From an uncultured Candidatus Binatia bacterium (lineage in GTDB: Bacteria > Desulfobacterota > Binatia > UBA9968 > JAJDTQ01): 64,000 nt of DNA. Shown piece after piece: positions 57,081-64,000 of the stretch; within the stretch, counting starts at the first letter, position 1; each line of letters starts with the position of its first letter. The stretch spans positions 930,001 to 994,000 of the forward strand of contig OY282432.1 of the NCBI GenBank assembly GCA_958295985.1, in the 5' to 3' direction. A model generated the notes under the pieces. The model saw only the letters and a list, made by a program, of their open reading frames with translations, was not told where the DNA came from and searched no databases. A program made the translations under genes and the position numbers.

Positions 57081-58655
57081 CTAGTGCCTGAAGTGCCGGA
57101 TGCCGGTGAAGATCATGGCCAGGCCGTGCTCGTCGGCCGCGGCGATGACCTCTTCGTCGCGGATGGAGCCGCCCGGCTGAATGACCGCGCGCGCGCCGGC
57201 CTCGGCGGCCGCATCCACTCCGTCCCGGAAGGGGTAGAAAGCATCGGACGCGACCACGGATCCCGCGAGGTCCAGGCCATGGGTCTTGGCGCGGGTGACC
57301 GCGAGGTTGGCGGAATCCACCCGGCTCATCTGGCCGGCGCCGACTCCGAGCAACTGGTCGCTCGACGTGAACACGATGGCGTTGGATTTGACGTGGTGGC
57401 AGACCCGCCAGGCAAACCCCAGGGCCTTGTACTCGTCGTCGGTAGGCTGCCGCTCCGTCACCACCTTGCATTCCCTGACGTCGATGGGTTTGTGGTCCCA
57501 GTCCTGAACCAGCACGCCGCCGTGGACACGGCGCAGGTCGTGGCTGCCGTCGGCTTCGAGGGCCATGTCGATCTCCAACAGCCGGATGTTGAGAAGTCGC
57601 TTGGCGGAGGACAGGATTTCCCGGGCTTCCGGCGTGAAGGAGGGCGCGATGATGATCTCCAGAAAGATCTCCTTCAGTTCCCTGGCCGTTTCCGCGTCCA
57701 CCGGGCGGTTCAGGGCGATGACGCCCCCGAAGATCGACACCGGATCCCCGGCCCTGGCCTTGCGGAAGGCATCCGCCAGCGAGGCGTCGGAGGTGGCCAA
57801 GCCGCAGGGATTGGTGTGCTTGATGGCCACGGCTGCGGTTTCGGAGAAGTCCAGCACCGTGCTGAGGGCCGCGTCCGCGTCCAGGATGTTGTTGAACGAG
57901 AGCTGCTTGCCCTGGACCTGTGTCGCCCGGGCCACCGAAGGGCCCGCCGAACCCGCGTGCGTGTAAAAGGCCGCGCCTTGATGCGGGTTCTCCCCGTAGC
58001 GCAACTCCTGAAGCTTCGAGAGCTGGAGATTCAGCTTATCGCCCCATGCGCCGACGTTCCGTTCCCCGTCGAGCCGCCCCAGGTAGTTGGATATGGCGCC
58101 GTCGTACCGTGCGGTGTGGTGAAAGGCCCGGCACGCAAGACGGAACCGGGTTTCTCCCGACAGCTCGCCATCGCCGGCCACGAGTTCGCCGGCCACGGCC
58201 GGGTAGTCCGACGGCTCCACCACCACCGCCACGTGCGGGTGGTTCTTGGCCGCGGCCCGAATCATGGTGGGGCCGCCGATGTCGATCTGCTCGATGATCT
58301 CGTCGAACGGCGCCTCTCGCGCCACGGTGGCCTCGAACGGGTACAGGTTTACCACCACCATGTCGATGGCGTCGATGTCCAGCTCTTCCATCTGGGCGCG
58401 GTGCTCGGGCTTGTCCCGGAGGGCCAGGATGCCGCCGTGGATCTTGGGGTGAAGCGTCTTGACCCGGCCGTCCATGATCTCCGGGAAACCGGTGGCATCC
58501 GCGACCTCGGTCACGTTGACGCGGTTCTCCCGCAACAGTGCGGCCGTCCCTCCCGTGGACAGGATCTCGACGCCCAATCCCCTCAGCTTTTCGGCGAAAT
58601 CGACGATGCCTTCCTTGTCGGATACGCTGAGCAATGCTCTGTTTATCTTGCCCAC
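57081..58655 (-). CDS. purH: Bifunctional AICAR transformylase/IMP cyclohydrolase
   Basis: Catalyses the last two steps to IMP. 524 residues. The N-terminal cyclohydrolase (MGS-like) domain contains [35 protein letters not shown], and the transformylase domain has [14 protein letters not shown] (with the Asn/His pair), [34 protein letters not shown], and [31 protein letters not shown] at the end. It leads the purine set (purH-purD-purE) behind the alr gene on the minus strand. A 111-base gap upstream could hold a promoter. Confidence 0.97.
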   Translation of the reverse strand: MGKINRALLSVSDKEGIVDFAEKLRGLGVEILSTGGTAALLRENRVNVTEVADATGFPEIMDGRVKTLHPKIHGGILALRDKPEHRAQMEELDIDAIDMVVVNLYPFEATVAREAPFDEIIEQIDIGGPTMIRAAAKNHPHVAVVVEPSDYPAVAGELVAGDGELSGETRFRLACRAFHHTARYDGAISNYLGRLDGERNVGAWGDKLNLQLSKLQELRYGENPHQGAAFYTHAGSAGPSVARATQVQGKQLSFNNILDADAALSTVLDFSETAAVAIKHTNPCGLATSDASLADAFRKARAGDPVSIFGGVIALNRPVDAETARELKEIFLEIIIAPSFTPEAREILSSAKRLLNIRLLEIDMALEADGSHDLRRVHGGVLVQDWDHKPIDVRECKVVTERQPTDDEYKALGFAWRVCHHVKSNAIVFTSSDQLLGVGAGQMSRVDSANLAVTRAKTHGLDLAGSVVASDAFYPFRDGVDAAAEAGARAVIQPGGSIRDEEVIAAADEHGLAMIFTGIRHFRH

Positions 58656-58766
58656 GGGCGCCTTGTGCCTCCTTGTGCCGAATATGGATTCGTGGAAACG
58701 GTCTCACAACGGATAGCCGAGGCGCCGAGCTCCGGGCGGCACGCCTTGGCGAGCACGGCCTGTTCG

Positions 58767-59960
58767 CTACTTTGTGGGCGCGTTGGGTAATACCGTCTCG
58801 AGCCTGCCCGTGCTGACCGGTTCCGCTTCGTTTCGGATGTAATAACGTGGAATGTGCGGGCTGATGGACGTGAGTATCTCGTAAGAAATCGTGTCCGCCC
58901 AGCCGGCCATCTCTTCCGCGGAGATGGTCTCGCCAGCCTGTGTCCCAAGCAGGACAACCTCGTCTCCCGGCTGAACACCGGCTATATCGGTAACGTCCGC
59001 CATTGTCAAATCCATGGTGACGCGGCCCACGACAGGAGCCCGTTGGCCGCGGATCAGCACCGCGGCCTTGTTGGACAGCGACCTTTTGTAGCCGTCCGCG
59101 TAGCCCACGGGGAGGGTCGCAATGATGCTTTGGCGCCGGGTGGTGAAGGTGCCGCCGTAGCTGACGGCCGAGTGCTTCGGGAGCGTCTTGAGCTGCAACA
59201 CGCGGGTCTTCCACGTGAGCGCCGGCGCCAGCCGGGCATGTTCCGCCATGGGCGGATGGGAGACGATGCCATACAGCATGCCGCCCGGCCGGACCATGTC
59301 GAAATGCGCCTCGGGCAGCCCCAGGACGGCCGCGCTGTTGGCCATATGGGCCGGCGCGAGCCCGAGCCCGGCCGCTCGAATGCGCTCCAGCGTTTGCCGG
59401 AAGGCGCGCAGTTGTCCGCGGCACGAGGGCGACTCCGGCTCCTCGGCCTTGGCGAAGTGGGACATGATGCCTTGCAGCTTGACGGCTCGGAGCCGGCCCA
59501 GCTCGGGTAGCCATTCTTCGATGCCGTCGGGCAAGAGCCCCAACCGGCCCATTCCGGTGTCCAACTTGAGGTGACAGGGGATATCGACACCGTGTTCGGC
59601 GCCGAAGGCTTCCAGATGCCTCAAGAGGTCGAGATTGGGAACAACCGGATCCAGGGAATATCGGACCAGCGAGACGGTGTCGCCGGGGTAGACACTCCCG
59701 AGAACGAGGATCGCGGCTTCGATGCCGGACTCTCGCAGGCGGACGCCTTCCGCCACCGTGGCGACGCCGAGGCGGCGGACCCCCTCGTCGCACAAGGCGC
59801 GGGCGCTCTCGACGTCGCCGTGGCCGTAGGCGTCGGCCTTCACCACCGCGAGGATCTCCACCCGGGCGCCCACCAGGCGGCGCACCGTGCCCAGGTTGGC
59901 GCGCAAGGCGGACAGGTCAACGAGGCAGCAGGTTTCCGCGGGTTTGGTGGGAGGGGACAC
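58767..59960 (-). CDS. alr: Alanine racemase
   Basis: A PLP enzyme making D-alanine for peptidoglycan. 397 residues. The PLP lysine is in VVKADAYGHG near residue 40, and the catalytic tyrosine lies in HSAVSYGGTFTT near 268. Further blocks are LDTGMGRLG, MSHFAKAEEPE, RPGGMLYG, LPVGYADGYKRSLSN, VGRVTMDLTMADVTD, and the end PRYYIRNE. The length includes a small extra N-terminus. It begins nine bases after the tRNA-binding protein gene on the minus strand, so they are probably co-transcribed. Confidence 0.96.
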   Translation of the reverse strand: MSPPTKPAETCCLVDLSALRANLGTVRRLVGARVEILAVVKADAYGHGDVESARALCDEGVRRLGVATVAEGVRLRESGIEAAILVLGSVYPGDTVSLVRYSLDPVVPNLDLLRHLEAFGAEHGVDIPCHLKLDTGMGRLGLLPDGIEEWLPELGRLRAVKLQGIMSHFAKAEEPESPSCRGQLRAFRQTLERIRAAGLGLAPAHMANSAAVLGLPEAHFDMVRPGGMLYGIVSHPPMAEHARLAPALTWKTRVLQLKTLPKHSAVSYGGTFTTRRQSIIATLPVGYADGYKRSLSNKAAVLIRGQRAPVVGRVTMDLTMADVTDIAGVQPGDEVVLLGTQAGETISAEEMAGWADTISYEILTSISPHIPRYYIRNEAEPVSTGRLETVLPNAPTK

Positions 59961-59969
59961 TCGGCCGTG

Positions 59970-60299
59970 TCAGGAGACCTTGGCGCCTGGAGCGATGGGT
60001 TGCTCCGGCGTCAGGATCACGAGTTGGTCGTCGGTGGAAGCAGCCAGGATCATTCCCTGGCTCTCGATGCCTCTCAGCCTGGTGGGCTTCAGGTTCGCCA
60101 CCACCACGAGCTGCCGGCCCGTGAGTTCCTCCGGGCCGTAGTGGCCGCGAATGCCGGCCACGAGCTGCCGCTCCTCCGAGCCCAGGTCCACCTTGAGCAC
60201 CATGAGCCGGTCGGCATTGGGATGCGGCTCGGCGCTGGTAACCGTGCCGATGCGCAGGTCCAGGGTGCGAAATTCGTCGATGGTGATCATCGTGTCCAT
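59970..60299 (-). CDS. Small tRNA-binding domain protein (Trbp111/MetG C-terminal type)
   Basis: A protein of 109 residues with an EMAP-II-like OB-fold: TIDEFRTLDLRIGTVTSAEPHPNADRLMVLKVDLGSEERQLVAGI, then RQLVVVANLKPTRLRGIESQGMILAAS. Proteins of this kind bind the outside corner of tRNA, either alone or as the C-terminal part of MetRS. Here it is free-standing. The start is ATG 60299 or ATG 60290, three codons later. It is the first gene of the tRNA-binding/alr pair. Confidence 0.85.
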   Translation of the reverse strand: MDTMITIDEFRTLDLRIGTVTSAEPHPNADRLMVLKVDLGSEERQLVAGIRGHYGPEELTGRQLVVVANLKPTRLRGIESQGMILAASTDDQLVILTPEQPIAPGAKVS

Positions 60300-60328
60300 G
60301 GGTAAAGGGGGAGGTTCGTCATTGGCTG

Positions 60329-60345
60329 TGAAAATACAGTTTTCA
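60329..60345. promoter_or_regulatory. 17-bp palindrome upstream of the tRNA-binding/alr genes
   Basis: TGAAAA and TTTTCA are perfect arms around a five-base centre, 30 bases from the start of the minus-strand gene at 60299. The position suits an operator. A CTGT...ACAG pair inside it has N6 spacing, so it is not an E. coli LexA box. Confidence 0.35.
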
Positions 60346-60739
60346 TGCCTTCGGGGTGGCCGTGCAACGACCGTGAGCGTTTGTGGCAGAATAACAAAAC
60401 TCGGCTTGCCAAGCCACCGACCCCTGTTGCCTTGCGTGCCGGGCATGCGTCGGGTGTGAGAACCAACCGCCGACTGGCGTCTGCATCGTCCTCCCGTCCT
60501 GCTCAAGGGTTCGGGCCGCACAAACCGTTGTAGCTCCAACAGGTTGACCCGTCCCGCGCTTGAGCGGCAGCGTCCGCCGCGCATGTGCGGAAACGGTTCC
60601 CGAACCGGCGCGCGGCTTCCGGACGTCAGTATAGGAAGCACGGCGAACGACGCAACTACGTTCGGGTTGGCGACCGGCGACGGATCGCATACGACATGCA
60701 AGCGCCATCGCGGACGGTGTTTGCATGATGGACCACACT

Positions 60740-61025
60740 AGGCGACAACGGGACGATGGTGGGAACGAACACGCTGCGCGGTCCGGTCTTGCTGTCGGGA
60801 AGGTGAATCGCTTCCGTTCCGATGTCGCGCCATCGCAGGTCGAGCACTTCGCCGCGACGGCAGCCGGTGAGCCAGCAGGCGGGTCGTGGCGACCGCATTG
60901 GGCCATTCGGCTTCGCGGGCGTCGAGGGCGCGGCCCAACCGTTCGAGCTCGTCGGCATCGAGGAACCGCGCCACCGTGCGGCGCGGGTTCTTGCGGATGC
61001 CGAGGCAGGGGTTGGCGTCGCGCTC
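60740..61025 (-). pseudogene. Tyrosine recombinase (phage-type integrase) fragment with a frameshift
   Basis: Two minus-strand frames together give an integrase catalytic-domain start. One frame (about 61025 to 60876) reads NPRRTVARFLDADELERLGRAL. The next frame (about 60874 to 60764) reads LTGCRRGEVLDLRW and DSKTGPRSV, with the first catalytic Arg and the Lys. The HxxR, His/Trp and Tyr motifs do not follow, and the N-terminal half is missing too. It is therefore a frame-shifted fragment, left beside the orphan higA. Confidence 0.75.
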
Positions 61026-61058
61026 GCGACTATCACTGACCGGAGAGGAGCGCAGATC

Positions 61059-61373
61059 ATGAACGACATTGCAAACGACCGTGGCGGCCCGATGCTGAAC
61101 CCGCCGCACCTGGGCGAACTGATCCGCGAGAGCATGGACGAAGTTGGCTGGAACGTGACCAAGACGGCGGTCCGCCTCGGCTGCGAGCGCGGAACGCTGT
61201 CGCGCCTGCTGAACGGCAAGGCAGGCGTGTCCCCGAACATGGCGCTGGCGCTGGAAGATATCGGCTGGGGCACCGCGGACCACTGGATGCGAATGCAGGC
61301 GAGCTACGAGCTCGCGCAGGCACGCCAAGTGCGAGCCGCCGCGGAGCGGCTGACGAGCGGGAGCCGCGGATGA
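61059..61373 (+). CDS. higA: HigA family antitoxin-like transcription regulator, orphan
   Basis: A protein of 104 residues of the HigA/VapI XRE helix-turn-helix type: PPHLGELIRESMDEVGWNVTKTAVRLGCERGTLSRLLNGKAGVSPNMALALEDIGWGTADHWMRMQASYELAQARQ. The opening PGEIL-like block is PPHLGELI, and the DNA-recognition helix lies near residues 43-52. In HigBA pairs the toxin gene higB comes first; here only integrase debris on the other strand precedes it, so no toxin is visible. The ATG at 61059 has GGAG upstream. It may autoregulate, may protect against a related toxin, or may be a relic. Confidence 0.85.
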   Translation: MNDIANDRGGPMLNPPHLGELIRESMDEVGWNVTKTAVRLGCERGTLSRLLNGKAGVSPNMALALEDIGWGTADHWMRMQASYELAQARQVRAAAERLTSGSRG

Positions 61374-61551
61374 AACGAAAGCGCGCCTGTCCGGCGGAAC
61401 GGGTGGACGTGCTGGTGCACCCAACCAGCCTTGCTTTGGGGACTTCCCGATGTCGAGACTGAGACTAATCCTCCTCGCAGTTTCGGAATGTCGGTGGGTG
61501 TTTTCTGTTCAACCGCCCCGCGACCCGGCCGCGTGTCCTCGTCTACCCTGC

Positions 61552-61580
61552 TTGACTCCGGGGAGATGATTGGCTACTAG
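61552..61580 (+). promoter_or_regulatory. Promoter of the rubrerythrin-DUF3501-fur operon
   Basis: Plus strand: -35 TTGACT (61552-61557), a 17-base spacer, and -10 TACTAG (61575-61580). The AT-rich stretch just downstream (ACTAGTCATAACTATTACTGATA) sits where a Fur/PerR operator could overlap the start point, although it is not a clear consensus box. Confidence 0.5.
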
Positions 61581-61609
61581 TCATAACTATTACTGATAAG
61601 GAGGAATCT

Positions 61610-62053
61610 ATGGCAAGCATCAATGGCACCAAGAGCCACGAGAACCTGAAGAACGCCTTTGCGGGCGAGTCTCAGGCCAACCGGCGCTATCTCTACTTCG
61701 CGCGTCAGGCGGACATCGAGGGTTACCCCGACATGGGCGGACTCTTCCGCGACACCTCGGAGGCGGAGACGGGCCATGCGTTCGGTCACCTGGACTTCCT
61801 CAAGGAAGTCGGCGATCCCTGTACCGGCGTTCCCATCGGCAGCACCGAGAAGAACCTCAAGTCCGCGGTGGAAGGTGAGACCTACGAGTACACCGAGATG
61901 TACCCCGGCTTCGCCAAGACCGCCCGGGACGAGAACCTGGAGGAGCTGGCCGAGTGGTTCGAGACTCTGGCCAAGGCCGAGAAGTCCCATGCCGGCCGTT
62001 TCAACAAGGGGCTGCAGGCCGTCGCTGGCAAGGACCCCGCGGACGCCGGTTGA
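61610..62053 (+). CDS. rbr: Rubrerythrin, diiron domain only
   Basis: A peroxide-reducing diiron protein of 147 residues. Iron-binding Glu/His motifs are visible: [12 protein letters not shown] near residue 18, [16 protein letters not shown] near 50, [29 protein letters not shown] near 87, and [10 protein letters not shown] near 124. The C-terminal rubredoxin domain of classical rubrerythrin is absent, so electrons must come from a separate donor. GGAGG is a few bases before the ATG. It is the first gene before DUF3501 and the Fur-like regulator; this trio is a peroxide-stress type neighbourhood. Confidence 0.92.
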   Translation: MASINGTKSHENLKNAFAGESQANRRYLYFARQADIEGYPDMGGLFRDTSEAETGHAFGHLDFLKEVGDPCTGVPIGSTEKNLKSAVEGETYEYTEMYPGFAKTARDENLEELAEWFETLAKAEKSHAGRFNKGLQAVAGKDPADAG

Positions 62054-62149
62054 TCCGTCGTCAGACCGGTCATTCGGAGTCTTCCCGCCCTGCACCCCGA
62101 GACAGATCTCGCGGGGGATGGGGCGGGAAGGTCCGTCCGCTGACGCAAC

Positions 62150-62722
62150 ATGGAAAAGATCAACCTGAATGACATCGTCGGCGCCGGCGCCTACGAGCAG
62201 AGGCGCACCGCCTTTCGCCGCGAGATCATCGATCTCAAGAAGCACCGGCGCGTGTCCGTGGGAGACAAGGTTTCCCTGGTGTTCGAGAACCGGGCCACGG
62301 TGATCTTTCAGATACAGGAGATGCTGCGGGCGGAGGGCATCCGCGACCTGGACAAGATCCGGGAAGAGATCGACGTCTACAACGAGCTCATTCCGGATGC
62401 CGGAGAGCTCAGGGCGACCCTCTTCCTCGAGATCGAGGATCAGACCGACTTGCGCGGGGAGCTGCTCAAGTTTCTCGGCATCGACGAACGGGTCTTCCTG
62501 AGGATCGGCGCCGATCACGCGATTCGCGCCCGCTTCGAGGAGGGCCGCAGCAAGGAAGACAAGATAAGCGCGGTGCAGTACATCACCTTCGGCCTCACCC
62601 CCGACGAAGCCGAAGCCCTGCGCGACCGGGATGCCGGCATCGTCGTCGATCACGAAAACTATCGCGCCGAGGTCCGGTTGACCGCGGCCACGAAGGCGGA
62701 GTTGCTCAGCGACTTGGAGTAG
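62150..62722 (+). CDS. DUF3501 family protein
   Basis: A protein of 190 residues of DUF3501, a family of unknown function that often lies beside rubrerythrin or ferredoxin/Fe-S genes. Family blocks are [76 protein letters not shown], and the C-terminal [11 protein letters not shown]. No catalytic motif can be named. It is 97 bases after rubrerythrin and 30 before the Fur-like gene, all on one strand. A role in peroxide or iron response is inferred from context only. Confidence 0.88.
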   Translation: MEKINLNDIVGAGAYEQRRTAFRREIIDLKKHRRVSVGDKVSLVFENRATVIFQIQEMLRAEGIRDLDKIREEIDVYNELIPDAGELRATLFLEIEDQTDLRGELLKFLGIDERVFLRIGADHAIRARFEEGRSKEDKISAVQYITFGLTPDEAEALRDRDAGIVVDHENYRAEVRLTAATKAELLSDLE

Positions 62723-62752
62723 CCTGCCGCGGACCGCTGCCGGGGATCGTCC

Positions 62753-63127
62753 ATGTCCACGAGACGGACACGACAGCTTGAAGTCATCTGGGACGTCCTG
62801 AAGGACGAGATGTCTCACCCCACCGCGGACCAGATCTACGAACGGGTCCGAAGAGAGATTCCGAACATCAGTCTCGGTACGGTCTACCGGAACCTTCAGA
62901 AGCTGGCCGCCGACGGCAAGGTGCAGATCCTCAACATCGACCGCACGCAGCACTTCGATCCGATCTCGAATAAACATCCGCATTTTATTTGCGAAAGCTG
63001 CGGAAAGGTCTATGATGTTACCCTTGACCGTAGGGAAGAGGCTGAGCCCTTACTCTCGCCCGACACCGGTTTTACGGTGACCTCCCACCAGCTATCTCTC
63101 TACGGCACGTGCGAGACGTGCTCATGA
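62753..63127 (+). CDS. Fur/PerR family metal-dependent repressor
   Basis: A regulator of 124 residues. The N-terminal winged helix contains HPTADQIYERVRREIPNISLGTVYRNLQKLAADGKV, the family DNA-binding core. The C-terminal dimer domain has HPHFICESCGKVYDV and a late CETC, together two CxxC pairs for structural zinc, and regulatory His/Asp ligands are placed as in the family. Whether it senses iron or peroxide cannot be decided; its place after rubrerythrin and DUF3501 favours a PerR-like role, with the operon promoter as a likely target (inference). Confidence 0.9.
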   Translation: MSTRRTRQLEVIWDVLKDEMSHPTADQIYERVRREIPNISLGTVYRNLQKLAADGKVQILNIDRTQHFDPISNKHPHFICESCGKVYDVTLDRREEAEPLLSPDTGFTVTSHQLSLYGTCETCS

Positions 63128-63161
63128 TGCCCGCGGGTCTCGGCAGCGGGCGGGGAGGAGC

Positions 63162-64000
63162 CATGTCAAGACGCGTAACAGGTCTTGTGCTCGGGTTGGC
63201 GGCCTTGTTGAGCGCTCAGGCCGCCGGGGCCATCTGCAATCCCAACCTGGTCCGGACCATCGGTTCGGGTCCTCACCTGGTCCGATCCATTGGCCCGCCG
63301 GCCGGCGTATCCGCGAAACCGGACATCGGACTCGGCCAGTATCACGTCCGCTGGTTCGGCCACTCGAGCTTCGCCATCCGTTCCGGCACCGGTACCCGGG
63401 TGGTAGCCGATCCCAACTTCGACGTCACGCCGGGGATAGCCGCGGACGCGGTGACCGTCAGCAACGACCACTACACCCATAACAATACCGAAGCGGTTCG
63501 CGGGAACCCGCTCGTGTTGCGCGGCATCACCCTGGACCAGCGCTGGCAGCCGGTGCGCAGGAAAGTCAAGGACATCGTGGTGGTGAACCTGCCGAGCGCG
63601 CGGAACTACGATTTTTCCCGCATCGCCAACTCGATATTCGTCTACGAGATGGGCAGTCTCTGCATTGCCCACATGGGCAACATCGGCCACCTGCTGACGG
63701 AAAAGCAGCAGAAGCTGCTGCGCCGGGTGGACGTGATGATGATCCCCATCGACGCGCGCAACAACCTGGCCTTCGAGGATCTGGTCAAGGTCATCGAGCA
63801 GGTGAAACCGCCCATCGTGCTCCCGATGCACTACGACGACCCGACCCAGGCCCAGTACTTCGCCGCCTTTCTCGACGACCGCTACCCGGTGCGGTGGCAG
63901 CCTGATTCCCGCCTCGTGCTCACCCGCCGGATGCTTCCCAAGGCAACCGAACTCTTTGTCCTGCCTCATCCCAACCCGAACGCGGGGCGGCGTCGGTGGT
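63162..64000 (+). CDS. Exported MBL-fold (UlaG-like) protein, 3' end outside window
   Basis: The frame runs from ATG 63162, behind GGGGAGGAG, to the window edge without a stop (279 residues visible). The first 23 residues are a signal peptide (RRVTGLVLGLAALLSAQAAGAI). A short tandem repeat (NLVRTIG, HLVRSIG) follows, then the lactamase-like part YHVRWFGHSSFAIRSG. The usual THxHxDH metal block is replaced by SNDHYTHNN, so metal binding may be altered. Later blocks (MGSLCIAHMGNIGHLL, DVMMIPIDARNN, VLPMHYDDPTQ) fit the UlaG/metal-dependent hydrolase group. It follows the Fur-like gene by 34 bases. The substrate is unknown. Confidence 0.75.

Larger units (their letters stand above)
60300..61058. 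other. 759-base region with an integrase relic and no intact gene
   Basis: Upstream of the tRNA-binding gene, a perfect 17-bp palindrome (60329-60345) lies near the start. From about 60740 a decayed integrase on the minus strand is visible (separate entry). Between 60350 and 60740 there is no supported gene. Confidence 0.6.

Noticed and set aside
60329-60345. LexA-type SOS box
   Set aside because: The inner CTGT...ACAG pair has a 6-base gap rather than 8, so it does not fit the E. coli box.

Overview
The window is a 64 kb piece of a GC-rich bacterial chromosome with dense, mostly short-spaced genes. No single gene fixes the taxon. The mix suggests a Deltaproteobacteria-grade or related uncultured lineage (inference, not proven): a single-chain glycyl-tRNA synthetase beside recO and ppdK, a GrpE-DnaK-DnaJ-Lon run, a thiolase/DUF35/UbiD cluster, a Na+-pump decarboxylase, DUF3501 beside rubrerythrin, and dispersed GC-rich palindromes between genes.

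Layout. 1-6 kb: end of gpmI, polA, and a glycine betaine-type ABC permease/ATPase pair. 6.1-8.2 kb: tRNA-Gly(CCC) behind a tandemly duplicated promoter, ftsB, and divergent eno. 8.2-10.1 kb: ccdA and a TolQ/TolR pair. 10.1-13.4 kb (minus): a four-gene biotin-dependent Na+-pump decarboxylase operon. 13.5-18.3 kb: a coiled-coil membrane protein, a VOC protein, a membrane transporter, and an orphan molybdenum hydroxylase large subunit. 18.3-21.4 kb: an accessory patch with small ORFs, a probable phosphorothioate-DNA-dependent HNH restriction enzyme and a DUF4143 ATPase.

21.4-35.3 kb is one long minus-strand run. In transcription order it is grpE, dnaK, dnaJ, lon, thiL, larB, archease, an HD phosphohydrolase, a small molybdopterin-fold protein, a thiolase-like protein, DUF35 and UbiD. 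35.6-41.7 kb (plus): recO, glyQS, ppdK and chrA, then a decayed second ppdK fragment. 42-45.4 kb: pilB, pilC and a pilin. 45.4-50.5 kb: a truncated hipA, a zinc-ribbon protein, a gentisate dioxygenase-like bicupin, a PycB/OadA-like carboxyltransferase, an alpha/beta hydrolase and a GST.

50.5-52.7 kb: a PPOX protein, then a translationally coupled AAA ATPase plus PD-(D/E)XK-like nuclease. This pair is the best candidate here for an undescribed defence-type system. 52.8-60.3 kb (minus): a tRNA-binding protein, alr, purH, purD, purE, DUF1015 and a solute-binding-like protein. 60.3-61.4 kb: a decayed integrase and an orphan HigA antitoxin. 61.6-64 kb: rubrerythrin, DUF3501, a Fur/PerR regulator and the start of an MBL-fold exported protein.

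Besides housekeeping, three themes recur: peroxide/thiol stress handling, CoA and aromatic acid metabolism, and small genome-defence remnants. At least six GC-rich inverted repeats of one family lie in gene junctions and sometimes supply a gene's stop codon.
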